Shown here: in pieces, positions 55,827 through 64,000 of the stretch | How the letters are laid out: every line of letters begins with the position of its first letter | Numbering within the stretch: position 1 is the stretch's first letter | NCBI GenBank assembly: GCA_009859145.1 | Contig: VRVR01000002.1 | Location: forward strand, 1-64,000 | DNA from: Andalucia godoyi | Taxonomy: Eukaryota > Discoba > Jakobea > Jakobida > Andaluciidae | DNA length: 64,000 bases | Direction of reading: 5' to 3' | The notes under the pieces: generated by a model | Database searches by the model: none | What the model was told of the DNA's origin: nothing | Seen by the model: only the letters and a program-made list of their open reading frames with translations | Made by a program: the position numbers and the translations under genes

Positions 55827-58352
55827 ATGCGAGATCGGGTGATAGTGTGGGTGGTGTTGGTACTTGCGCTTCTGTGTCGTGCAGTCAGCGCGAGTGGTCC
55901 TGTGTATGTGCTCTCGAATGTGCATGATACGCCGCAAGGGCAGGAAGGCTCGCTGACGCTGCAAGATGGAACAGTTGGGCCCTATGGATCGGATATCCCG
56001 AATCTCAAGCTTTCCGTGATGTTTGAAACGGAAAATCGACTGCACATCAAGATCACGGATGCAGATCATGCAAGATGGGAAGTCCCGCTTGTGGCACAAC
56101 CGACTTCTTTCTTGGGTCCGAACAAGAATGAACAAGCAAACTACGACATTTCTCTTCAAAACAATCCGTTTTCTTTCAAGGTGACGAGAAAAGCGGACAA
56201 TGCTGTCATATTCGACACGGCAAATATGCCATTTGTGTTTGAAGATCAGTATATTTCGTTCGGCTCGTGGATGCCGCAGAATGCAAATGTCTATGGTCTC
56301 GGAGAGAGGGTGCATCCATTCCGATTGGATCCGTCTGGAAAGACGTACTCGATCTTCACGGTCGACAGAGGCACTGCTGTGGACAGGAACCTCTATGGTG
56401 CGCACCCGTTCTATACAGAGTTCCGAAACGGAAATGCCCACGGTGTCTTCTTTTTGAATTCCAATGCAATGGACGTGTTGCTGAACCCGGGGGCTATAGA
56501 GTTCCGCACCATCGGCGGTGTTGTGGACTTGTACTTCTTCATGGGCCCGCAGCCCGAGTCGGTTATTCAGCAATACCAGGAAATCATTGGGAAGCCAGTG
56601 CTCATCCCGGCGTGGTCACTCGGAAATTCTCAGTGTCGCTGGGGATATGCAACGATCGACGACGTGGAGCACGTCATCGGGAACTACTCTGCGCATAATC
56701 TGCCACTGTCTGTGATGTGGTCGGACATTGATTACATGAATGGATATCGCGATTTTACTACAGATCCCGTTCGATACCCCGTCCCGCGCGTGCAGCAGAT
56801 GATCAACCAATTGCATTCGCAAGGAAAGGAGTACGTTGTCATCATTGACCCAGGCATCAAGGTGGAGCAGGGCTATCCTGCGTATGACCAGGGGCTGCAA
56901 GACGGCATTTTCATCCTGGAGCCCAATACCACGAACCCGATCCTCGGGCAAGTTTGGCCTGGAATCACTGCCTTCCCTGACTTTTTGACTCAAAAGGGAC
57001 GAGCATACTGGAAGAACCAAATCCAGAGCTTCCTTTCACAAGTCCCTGTTTCTGGACTGTGGATTGACATGAACGAGCTGATTTCGTTTTTGGATACGCC
57101 TTGCTCCGGAAAGATAGGGAGCTTTGATCCGGACAACCCACCGTATGTTCCAGGTCCCGATCCTTTAGACCTTCGAACCGTTTGCATGTCCTCGCGAACA
57201 ATGGATGCGACGCAGATCTCATACAACACGCACTCGCTGTACGGGTTTTCGGAGAGCATCGCAACCCACGATGCCCTTGCCGCCCTGAAGAATTCTCGTC
57301 CATTTGTTCTTAGTCGCTCGACGTTCTCCGGCTCTGGCCACTACAGTGCACACTGGCTTGGTGACAATGATGCCACGTTCGATGCCCTTGCGCAGTCGAT
57401 CCCTGGCATCTTGAACTTCAATATCTTTGGTGTTCCGATGGTTGGTGCTGATATCTGTGGGTTCAATGGCCCCACAAATCCCGAGTTGTGCACTCGCTGG
57501 ATTCAGCTTGGTACGTTCTACACCTTCATGCGCATGCACAACGCCATCAGCGAAGGCCCCAAAGAGCCGTACGCCCTTGGCCCTCAAGTCCTCACTGCTG
57601 CCCAGCGCATGTTTAATGTCCGTATGAGTATGCTTCCGTACCTGTACACACAGATGTTCCGAGTGCATGCATCTGGTGGCACTGTCTTGCGAGCCATGTG
57701 GTTTGAGTTTCCGTCCGATGCGAGCGACCAATTGGCGTACATGGATCAGCAGTTCATGTTTGGACCGTCGATTCTCGTTGCCCCGGTTCTCACACAAGGA
57801 GATGTTACGAAGAGTCTGTACCTTCCTTCGGGTGTCTGGTACGATTTTTGGACTGGTGCTCCAACAGTCTCCACCGGACAGTGGTTCACAGTGGTTGCAC
57901 CGATTCAGTCCATTCCAGTGTATGCGCGCGGAGGGCACATTGTTCCGAAGCAACAGCCTGCAATGTCGGCGCGACTTACGTACAAGAACCCGTACGATCT
58001 TGTGGTCGCCCTTGATGCGTCGGGGAATGCAGACGGCGAGCTTTATGTTGACGATGGTGATTCCTTGCAAACGTTGCAAAATGGGAAGTACACCCATGTT
58101 GCGTTCCAGAGCACGTCGTCCGCATCCAGCGGGACGTTTTCCGCCAGCATTGACAAGCAAGGCTTCGACGTTTCATCATTGTTCATCCAGTCCGTCACCT
58201 TCCTTGGAGCTGCATGCCCCTCCGGATCGCCCAAAGCAGTTGTGAATGGAAAATCGGTGGCCGCAACGTACTCCGCCGACGTCAAAACGCTCTCTCTCAC
58301 CGGCCTCAATGCTCCTCTTGCAAAATCGGTAGCCGCTAAATGGAGCTGCTAA
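55827..58352 (+). CDS. Secreted or lysosomal GH31 alpha-glucosidase
   Basis: 841 residues from the ATG at 55827, with a signal peptide (about 1-24, VIVWVVLVLALLCRAVSA). A glycoside hydrolase family 31 enzyme: GLGERVHPF in the N-terminal domain, catalytic nucleophile D414 in WIDMNE, acid/base D513 in HWLGDND, and VGADICGFNGPTNPELC after it. Length and order match lysosomal acid alpha-glucosidase and plant/fungal secreted alpha-glucosidases, releasing terminal alpha-glucose from oligosaccharides. Alpha-xylosidase activity cannot be excluded. No trefoil domain is evident. In-frame codons upstream are non-ATG or belong to T-rich leader. Confidence 0.95.
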   Translation: MRDRVIVWVVLVLALLCRAVSASGPVYVLSNVHDTPQGQEGSLTLQDGTVGPYGSDIPNLKLSVMFETENRLHIKITDADHARWEVPLVAQPTSFLGPNKNEQANYDISLQNNPFSFKVTRKADNAVIFDTANMPFVFEDQYISFGSWMPQNANVYGLGERVHPFRLDPSGKTYSIFTVDRGTAVDRNLYGAHPFYTEFRNGNAHGVFFLNSNAMDVLLNPGAIEFRTIGGVVDLYFFMGPQPESVIQQYQEIIGKPVLIPAWSLGNSQCRWGYATIDDVEHVIGNYSAHNLPLSVMWSDIDYMNGYRDFTTDPVRYPVPRVQQMINQLHSQGKEYVVIIDPGIKVEQGYPAYDQGLQDGIFILEPNTTNPILGQVWPGITAFPDFLTQKGRAYWKNQIQSFLSQVPVSGLWIDMNELISFLDTPCSGKIGSFDPDNPPYVPGPDPLDLRTVCMSSRTMDATQISYNTHSLYGFSESIATHDALAALKNSRPFVLSRSTFSGSGHYSAHWLGDNDATFDALAQSIPGILNFNIFGVPMVGADICGFNGPTNPELCTRWIQLGTFYTFMRMHNAISEGPKEPYALGPQVLTAAQRMFNVRMSMLPYLYTQMFRVHASGGTVLRAMWFEFPSDASDQLAYMDQQFMFGPSILVAPVLTQGDVTKSLYLPSGVWYDFWTGAPTVSTGQWFTVVAPIQSIPVYARGGHIVPKQQPAMSARLTYKNPYDLVVALDASGNADGELYVDDGDSLQTLQNGKYTHVAFQSTSSASSGTFSASIDKQGFDVSSLFIQSVTFLGAACPSGSPKAVVNGKSVAATYSADVKTLSLTGLNAPLAKSVAAKWSC

Positions 58353-58647
58353 CTTTAAAAACTGTTTTTTCTTCCTGTCTCCCCCTGTTTCCCTGTTTCT
58401 TTGCTTGTCGCTGTTCTGCGGTCTGCACTATCCTTGCCATCCCCATTGACATTTCTGAGGCCGCAGGCGTGCACCACAGAGCCATCGAGGCACCGACGAG
58501 CGTCGGAGAGAGGGGTCGGGCACTTTCCTGCCAGTCTCAAAACTCGTTTTTGCATGCAATCTTTCAGCTGGCGGCGAAGGACGAAGGATCCTGGAACCCA
58601 TCTAAGGTTTTCCTTCAAAGAACGGCTAGGTCGGCAAACACGGCAGA

Positions 58648-59301
58648 ATGAGTGAATATTGGATTGTGGATTTTCAAGGAGAAGGAGCGCTCTTGGAGTC
58701 GTGTCTTCATCTTCGCAAAGCCGTCTTTTGCGATGAACAGAATGTCCCGATCGACGAAGAAGTGGATGGGCTGGACGACACTTCGCACCACTATGCGATC
58801 TTCCGATGTGAACTGCCCCCGCAGCAATCTCGGGGATCCGCCAGCACCCCCAAGAAACTCCAATTGCGGGAAGTATCCAGAGTCATGACGGCACCGGAGC
58901 TGTGCGCCCAGTATTCGGCGGCACAGCGTAATGCGTCAATTGTGGCGACGTGTCGCACACGGGTTGCAAAAGAGGAGGACCCGAGGGTCGCGGATGCTGT
59001 GAAGAAGGGGAAAGCCAAGATTCAGCGCGTGGCAGTTCGAATGGACCATCGAAACCGTGGAATTGGAAAGTGTCTGATGGACTATGTCCTCGAACAGCTG
59101 AGGGCGATTGGGCAGCCAGATGGACCCATCGCCGTTGTCGTGCTTGGGGCACAGGCACATGCAATTCCTTTCTATGAGCATCTTGGATTTACTGTCTACA
59201 GCGATCTCTACTTGGACGCAGGCATCGAACACAAGGATATGAAAATGTACCTTCACAGCACCTCCGATTCGAATCACCAACCGCATGATCATTCGTCGTA
59301 A
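58648..59301 (+). CDS. ElaA-like GNAT acetyltransferase
   Basis: A 217-residue GNAT protein. The N-terminal LRKAVFCDEQNVPIDEEVDG, LDDTSHHYAI is the signature of the ElaA-type group. Motif A is VAVRMDHRNRGIGKCLMDYV, with the R-x-x-G-I-G acetyl-CoA loop at about 129-135, and motif B ends in HAIPFYEHLGFTVYSDLYLDAGIEHKDMKM. An insert of about 60 residues (RGSASTPKKLQLREVSRVMT region) separates beta 2 from beta 3, which is longer than bacterial ElaA. The acceptor substrate is unknown. Start ATG at 58648. Confidence 0.88.
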   Translation: MSEYWIVDFQGEGALLESCLHLRKAVFCDEQNVPIDEEVDGLDDTSHHYAIFRCELPPQQSRGSASTPKKLQLREVSRVMTAPELCAQYSAAQRNASIVATCRTRVAKEEDPRVADAVKKGKAKIQRVAVRMDHRNRGIGKCLMDYVLEQLRAIGQPDGPIAVVVLGAQAHAIPFYEHLGFTVYSDLYLDAGIEHKDMKMYLHSTSDSNHQPHDHSS

Positions 59302-59835
59302 TAAACTCTAAAAACACGGGACACCTTGACTCGTGTGTCGTCGCTCATGTTTATCTGCTATTGTTCACTCTGGGATGTGCAGAGGGTGTTGCTATCTGCA
59401 CCTCTGCGCAGCGACCATCGGACTGCAAAAGTTGTCTGGACCACGTAACAGCTCGGATCACACCCGCTGTTGCTCCTCAGGCTGCTGAGTGTATGTAGAG
59501 GATCACCGATCAAATTCTTCGCGGTCCGCACACTGCACGCTTAAGGAACGAGAATTACAACTCAACTTCCGAGTTCAGTTCAGCGTTTCGGAAATCGAGT
59601 TTGGCAGTCCGAAATTGAGCTGAGCAGCCTTTGGCAGATTTCACTGTGCTTGCTGTTGGGTTTTCCTTTCTGTTGTTTCTTTCATTCTTTCTATATATTT
59701 TTTTTTTCCTTCTCTTTCTCTCACTTTGGCTGTTTTCTTTTAAATGGCATTTCAAAAAACAAAAATTGCATTTTTCTGTGTACACAGGGGTTACTAAACT
59801 TTTTGCTGATTGATTATTGAAGGGGCGCAAAGTGT

Positions 59836-59874
<39 letters not shown>
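59302..59874. other. Gap upstream of Mpv17-family gene, with GA tract
   Basis: 573 bp. (GA)n at 59836-59873 ends directly at the next ATG. Around 59556-59620 short inverted stretches pair (CTCAACTTCCGAGTTCAGTT with AACTCGGAAGT-like and GAGTTTGG pieces). No gene seen. Confidence 0.45.
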
Positions 59875-60873
59875 ATGCTTGCGTGGGGAGCTTCGTTTGG
59901 CAAGCGTGTGATGTCGTCGCCGTCATGGCTGTGGTACATGCAGCAGCTTGAGGATCGTCCGATTCTAGTGAAGGCGACAACGACGTCCATTGCGTACGGG
60001 ATGTCCAATGCGATTGTGCAGACATACTATCTTTCCAAGGGCGAAAAACACGAATTTTCGTTGCGAGAAATGGCGGTGAATGCTGGCATTGGGTTCGCGG
60101 CCGGCGCGGCCTTCCACGGATGGTACGGATATCTGGATCTGCTTCCTGTTCGTATTATGCATGCGTGGCACAAGGTGAAGATCCGTGGAATGTACTCGTT
60201 TGCAGCAAATCTCGGGTTTATGAATAATTCGTCGTTCCAGACGGTGTACCAGGAAATGGTGAAGACACAGATCACTCCAAGACTCATGGGCAAGAAGGCG
60301 TACATGGCGACAAAGTTGATTGCAGATGAGCTGGTGTTTTCATCGCTGTTTCTCTGCTTTTACTACTCGGTCCTCACATCTGCAATGGGCGGATCGCTGC
60401 AGGATGCAAAGGAAAAGGTCTTTGACAAGTTTGGTGCGGCCTATGTGACCGACATGGCCATCTTCTTGCCGCTCCAGTTCTTGAATTTCAAATACGTGCC
60501 GGTTATGCTGCAGCCGCTCGTGGTGACTCTCGGTAACTTCTTCTTCTCCACAGCTCTCAACATCATTGGACATGACGGTCCGCACGAGAAGGCAAAGAAA
60601 CCTGTCGTCTGCTCGTGCTGCGGACGTCCATTCGAGGATTCCCCAGTCTCCGCTATCGTCGCACCAGCTGCGCCGTCGTCTGTCTTGATTGCGCCACTCG
60701 TCGCTAAGCCAGCACATGATCAACCGGCGCCCAAGTCGGTCGTCGATGTGTTGATTGCACCACCAACGGAGCAGAGTTCCCAGCCCCATAATGCTGTGGT
60801 GGTGGCCCATGCTGTTCCGGCAGAGGTAGTGCAGGAGGAACTGGCAGTTGCGAGTGCCAGTCAGCAGCAATAA
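59875..60873 (+). CDS. Mpv17/PMP22 family membrane protein
   Basis: A 332-residue protein. The C-terminal part of the core, VTDMAIFLPLQFLNFKYVPVMLQP, matches the family's W/F-P-x-Q-xx-NF-xx-VP signature. Four hydrophobic helices fall at about 75-95, 160-175, 197-215 and 218-240. Mpv17 relatives reside in inner mitochondrial or peroxisomal membranes and form small-solute channels. An extra 95-residue tail begins KKPVVCSCCGRPFED and is Ala/Pro/Val-rich; the CxCC is unusual for the family. The ATG lies immediately after a GA microsatellite. Confidence 0.82.
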   Translation: MLAWGASFGKRVMSSPSWLWYMQQLEDRPILVKATTTSIAYGMSNAIVQTYYLSKGEKHEFSLREMAVNAGIGFAAGAAFHGWYGYLDLLPVRIMHAWHKVKIRGMYSFAANLGFMNNSSFQTVYQEMVKTQITPRLMGKKAYMATKLIADELVFSSLFLCFYYSVLTSAMGGSLQDAKEKVFDKFGAAYVTDMAIFLPLQFLNFKYVPVMLQPLVVTLGNFFFSTALNIIGHDGPHEKAKKPVVCSCCGRPFEDSPVSAIVAPAAPSSVLIAPLVAKPAHDQPAPKSVVDVLIAPPTEQSSQPHNAVVVAHAVPAEVVQEELAVASASQQQ

Positions 60874-60989
60874 TGGCAAGGTACAATTTGGAGAAACAAA
60901 TACGCTCGCGTTGATGTTTTTCTTTCTCTTTCTATTTTAAAACTTAGACTTTGCAATTCCCGCTGAACGAAATATAGATTTGTTTTATG

Positions 60990-61017
60990 TTTGTTGTTGT
61001 TGTTGTTGTTGTTGTTC
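60990..61017. repeat. (GTT)n microsatellite
   Basis: Eight to nine GTT units in the convergent gap after the Mpv17-family gene. Confidence 0.85.
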
Positions 61018-61124
61018 TTTACCAACACGATTTCCGGGTTCGTTGTCCGGAAGGAAGTAAGCATTAATTGTGTTTTTTAAATTTTAAATTTACTTATTTT
61101 TATTTGAAAAGAAGAAAAAACACA

Positions 61125-62795
61125 TCAGACAGCACCCCGACGCCGGCCGATTAGAACAGCCACACCAAGAACAGCTGCAACAGCAACGGAAAGCGCTGCA
61201 AATCGCCAGGAAGAAGGCACAATCGATCGAAGGGGAAACGCAGAATGTTTCTCAGCTTCCGAGAACGTCAAGCATGGAAACTCGCGGTCGTCCGAATATA
61301 CAGGTAATGTAAGGATGCTGGGGAGCTGCCCGTCCAACGGTCCTGCCGAGATGGACGATAAATTCAAGGACATCTTGGAAGCATCAGATTTGCGCCAGCG
61401 CCGGATCGCAAATGAGGGTGAAGTAAGTGGATCTTGTGCGTCAGCGATAGCGCTCTGAACGTCGGGTGCATTCATATGCATGGCAGCGTCGCGAGCGGGA
61501 TGATCTGCCACAGTCGAGTTTGGTGAAAACACCAATCGCTTCACAATGGCGCTCCTGGGAGTTCTCATCGCCGATTTTTCTCGAGACTCGTGCAGAGGAG
61601 TTGTGAAGCAAGAAGCTTGGGAAGCATGTTGATGCGCGCTTGGCGGCCTGCTGCAAAAACTGCTTTGAGCATCCTGTAGTTGAATGGGTGACGCCAGCGC
61701 GTGTGAACGAGAGGAATCTGGTGATGACGTTGCCAAAGTCATCGGCGCAGCTGTTTGCTTCGGTGCCTGGCTCTGGGAGAAGTCGACTACTTCATTGCAG
61801 GATCTGGTATCGCGATGTCCAGCAGAAGGGTCGTGCATGGTGATGTTGCTCTGCGACGCTTCTGAGCTTCTGAGACTCCAATGTGGAGCATGAAAAGATC
61901 TCTCGGAGACGTCAACAGCTGCAGAAGCTGGCATGGCACCGTTTCTGATTTCTATCCGAGTCGCCAAGCTTGCAAACAGGAGGCGGAGACGGAAGCAGCA
62001 GTTCGTATGAAGACAAAGTTCGTGCACAAGCTTCCAATAGGATTCCCAGAAGGCCTGGCTCGCATCGTCGACAGCTTCGAAATAGAGAGGTGCATCGTGA
62101 TCGCCACACCCAGGACAGTTCCAGTTCTTGGCTTCGTGGATCCATCGTCGAACGCACGAGAGGATATCCGAATGAGAGATTTTAGAAGGTTCGGCAGAGT
62201 ATGCTTTCAAAGACATCATCAATACTCGAGAAAGTCGAGGAAACAGAAGGGGCTCCGGAGACGACGTGAACTCTTCCTCCGACAGACACGTTCTCCTAGA
62301 CGACACCACTTCCAATGCCGATCGCATCACACATTCGTGCAGTTCCGACCAGCATTGCAGAATGCCGTCGATAAAGTGCACGAATAGCCTTCTCAATCGC
62401 TCCCGCTCCTGCAGAAACGTCGACCCGGATGTGTTCTTGCTGTGACTGCCACGATCAACTGCAAACCGCTCAAACATCTCTTCAACCGCCGCGCCAGCAT
62501 TCAGTTCAATCGCTCCAAGCAGCGCCTGGCTTGACAGCAGACATGCACACATCCAGTCCTGATAATCATCCTCCGAATATACTGAGCGTGTGTCCGGACG
62601 ACTTCTGGACAAGACTTCAAGAGCTTCGAGAGCGTCGGCAACCAAACGAGGCAGCGATCCGGCGTCGAAGCGAGCGGTTGAATGGACATCGCCAGGAGAG
62701 CTGTTCTGAATGTTACGCATTGTGGCGACGCATTCATAGTACTCCGATTGCATTATTTTAAAAAAGTCCCATTCTGCGGCTTGAAGCTGTGTCAT
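61125..62795 (-). CDS. Unknown tail-anchored protein
   Basis: A 556-residue protein starting MTQLQAAEWDFFKIMQSEYY at the ATG at 62795. The N-terminal 300 residues are helical with Cys and Trp residues (SYWKLVHELCLHTNCCFRL). The middle is Ser/Pro/Gln-rich and disordered. The protein ends in a hydrophobic helix (about 530-548, AALSVAVAAVLGVAVLI) and GRRRGAV, the layout of a tail-anchored membrane protein with a basic C-terminus as in mitochondrial outer-membrane or peroxisomal proteins. No family recognised. The second ATG, 14 codons in (MQSEYY), is a possible alternative start. Confidence 0.7.
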   Translation of the reverse strand: MTQLQAAEWDFFKIMQSEYYECVATMRNIQNSSPGDVHSTARFDAGSLPRLVADALEALEVLSRSRPDTRSVYSEDDYQDWMCACLLSSQALLGAIELNAGAAVEEMFERFAVDRGSHSKNTSGSTFLQERERLRRLFVHFIDGILQCWSELHECVMRSALEVVSSRRTCLSEEEFTSSPEPLLFPRLSRVLMMSLKAYSAEPSKISHSDILSCVRRWIHEAKNWNCPGCGDHDAPLYFEAVDDASQAFWESYWKLVHELCLHTNCCFRLRLLFASLATRIEIRNGAMPASAAVDVSERSFHAPHWSLRSSEASQSNITMHDPSAGHRDTRSCNEVVDFSQSQAPKQTAAPMTLATSSPDSSRSHALASPIQLQDAQSSFCSRPPSAHQHASQASCFTTPLHESREKSAMRTPRSAIVKRLVFSPNSTVADHPARDAAMHMNAPDVQSAIADAQDPLTSPSFAIRRWRKSDASKMSLNLSSISAGPLDGQLPSILTLPVYSDDREFPCLTFSEAEKHSAFPLRSIVPSSWRFAALSVAVAAVLGVAVLIGRRRGAV

Positions 62796-63068
62796 GTACC
62801 ATAAAATATTTAAATGAGTTTTTGTTTTGTTTTCTTTTTGGGTACACGGGGGCCGTTAAAACCCTGACGTGACAGCGTGGGACATTTCCATACAAGCAGA
62901 CCTCTCGGGTTGCCGATGCGCTCGGGACAATCGCCTGCGTTGCACATTCGAAGCATGAAAATGGGCGCCGTAGCCGAGTGGCTTTTCAGAGCGTCCTGAA
63001 TGCATCTGACGGCCAGCCCAAGTGCTCACGCTAAATCACAAAACACTGTACGGCGTTACGGCGTACTG
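62796..63068. other. Gap with an isolated pol III A-box-like sequence
   Basis: TAGCCGAGTGG at 62971-62981 matches a tRNA A box, but no B box or cloverleaf follows. No gene seen. Confidence 0.35.
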
Positions 63069-63200
63069 CTCGCCAGATTATTGATCATCGGCTAAAGCTA
63101 TCATCGAAGGCAGATCCAAGCCACATGTTCTTTTTATTGTATTTTTGGGCACCAACTCTCCAATCCTGATCGTTCTGCACCAAGGGATCATCGCAACCAA
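63069..63200 (+). repeat. Distant copy of repeat family A (A5)
   Basis: Begins GCTCGCCAGATTATTGATCA, then TCGGCTAAAGCTATC and GGCAGATCCAAGCCACATG, and AAGGGATCATCGCA, aligning in order to the first 130 bp of copies A1 and A2 with about 75-80% agreement. Beyond 63200 it does not align. An open minus-strand frame (63085-63495) covers the same area and is unassigned; GCDDPL occurs in it and in the frames of A1 and A2. Confidence 0.6.
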
Positions 63201-63555
63201 CACATTCCCCAAGCGATTCAACATTCAAAATTGAACGATGATTGCGAACAGTGTTGGTCGCGTGGATGCGAAAACTAGCATCTCTCATTTGAGGACGCTG
63301 GAAATGCTCCAGACTACCGATCTTCTCGTGGATACGGAACATCCCGTGCATCCTTTCGTCGTGTATGGCTCTTTCACAACCTGGATTGCCGTCCCCAACT
63401 AAAGAAATGCTGGAAAGGAAATCTTTGTGCCAGTGAAGCATAATCCAAATGGTCGAGGGGCGGTTCTGATGCCGCCTGTCGTACGAGAATGACAAAGCAG
63501 GAGATTGTCATTGTCGCATCGCATTTGCTCCTTTCGCTTTCGCTCTTTCTTTTTC

Positions 63556-63726
63556 GTCCTCTCTCTCTCTTTCTCTCTCTTTCTCTCTCTTTCTCTCTCT
63601 CTCTTTCTCTTTCTCTCTCTTTCTCTCTCTCTCTGTCTCTCTCTCTTTCTCTCTCTTTCTCTCTCTCTCTTTCTCTCTCTCTTTGTCTCTCTCTCTCTGT
63701 CTCTCTCTCTCTGTCTCTCTCTCTTT
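63556..63726. repeat. CT/TTTCTC-rich simple-sequence tract
   Basis: About 170 bp of CTCTCT with regular TTTCT and TGTCT interruptions, about 75 bp upstream of the last gene. Confidence 0.9.
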
Positions 63727-63799
63727 CATTCATTTATTCTTTCTTCCTTTCTTTTTTGAATCTTTCATTGTACATATTTTTTAAAAGTGTCTGTTTTTA

Positions 63800-64000
63800 A
63801 TGGCGCGGAAGGCTGCGGTGAAGAAGCTCCTAAGGAAGCCTTCGTTGAAGCCAGCAGAAAAGGTTCGTCGAGATTCCTCTTCGGAAGAGGAAGCAGACAG
63901 TATTGATGTTTCTGCGAATCTAAAGCAGTACAAACCGTCTGCGGATCTTGCATTATCTGAAGAATCAGACAGTGAAATCGAAATTCCGTCGTTTGGCACT
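63800..64000 (+). CDS. Start of a gene cut by the right edge, unknown
   Basis: A frame opens at the ATG at 63800 and stays open for 67 codons to the window end. The product begins MARKAAVKKLLRKPSLKPAE, strongly basic, then becomes acidic and Ser-rich (SSSEEEADSID, ALSEESDSEIE). Alternating basic and acidic/Ser-Glu stretches are common in nucleolar and chromatin proteins, but the family cannot be judged from this piece. It has the local gene look (pyrimidine-rich leader just before ATG). Confidence 0.6.
   Translation, partial: MARKAAVKKLLRKPSLKPAEKVRRDSSSEEEADSIDVSANLKQYKPSADLALSEESDSEIEIPSFGT

Noticed and set aside
62971-63050. Possible tRNA or SINE head (A-box TAGCCGAGTGG)
   Set aside because: No B box (GGTTCGANNCC) and no cloverleaf can be formed downstream.

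Overview
This is nuclear DNA of a free-living, flagellated unicellular eukaryote with a compact, intron-poor genome. It carries about 29 protein genes on both strands, separated by roughly 0.1-1.5 kb. Eukaryotic identity is clear from cytosolic ribosomal protein uL4, Arp2, Prp19, proteasome alpha-7, MOB4, a cullin, gamma-tubulin complex protein 4 and the TFIIH subunit Tfb5. An outer-arm axonemal dynein intermediate chain (DNAI2/IC69 type) implies a motile flagellum. An NPSN-type Qb-SNARE argues against an animal or fungus, because that family is known from plants and assorted protists. Mitochondria are implied by EF-G2 and a bacterial-type TrpRS. I could not fix the lineage from the sequence. 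Only one spliceosomal intron is convincing (in GCP4).

Layout. 1-2.8 kb: a minus-strand Gag-like ORF cut by the left edge, then mostly empty DNA with a deleted transposon copy. 2.8-11.1 kb: NRAMP metal transporter and a giant multi-pass adenylyl cyclase. 11.5-20.9 kb: EF-G2, a small membrane protein, uL4, DNAI2, GCP4. 21.1-21.5 kb: Fanzor/TnpB-like relic. 21.7-32.5 kb: p24 cargo receptor, TBC1D19-like protein, Vma12-like factor, NATD1-like protein, an unknown protein, a phosphatase-motif protein and a coiled-coil protein with Sfi1-like repeats. 32.5-33.2 kb: second Fanzor-like relic. 33.4-41.9 kb: NPSN SNARE, a membrane-anchored lipid-binding-like protein, MscS-like channel, relics of another element, mitochondrial TrpRS, Arp2. 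42.9-50.1 kb: Prp19, PSMA3, MOB4, cullin. 50.3-64 kb: long coiled-coil protein, Tfb5, GH31 glucosidase, ElaA-like acetyltransferase, Mpv17 family protein, an unknown tail-anchored protein, and the start of a further gene at the right edge.

The genes do not form an operon or pathway; this is ordinary core-genome housekeeping with many divergent and convergent pairs. The accessory signal lies between genes. There are at least three related copies of a Fanzor/TnpB-type (eukaryotic RNA-guided nuclease) transposon: two frameshifted coding relics and one copy reduced to its ends. All three share a conserved 3' segment that could have been the guide-RNA scaffold. A fourth C-terminal relic looks like a different Fanzor lineage. 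A separate dispersed repeat of 0.4-0.67 kb (family A) occurs four or five times, three copies lying directly upstream of genes in the same orientation. Microsatellites are frequent, including a 104-bp CT tract between Prp19 and PSMA3.
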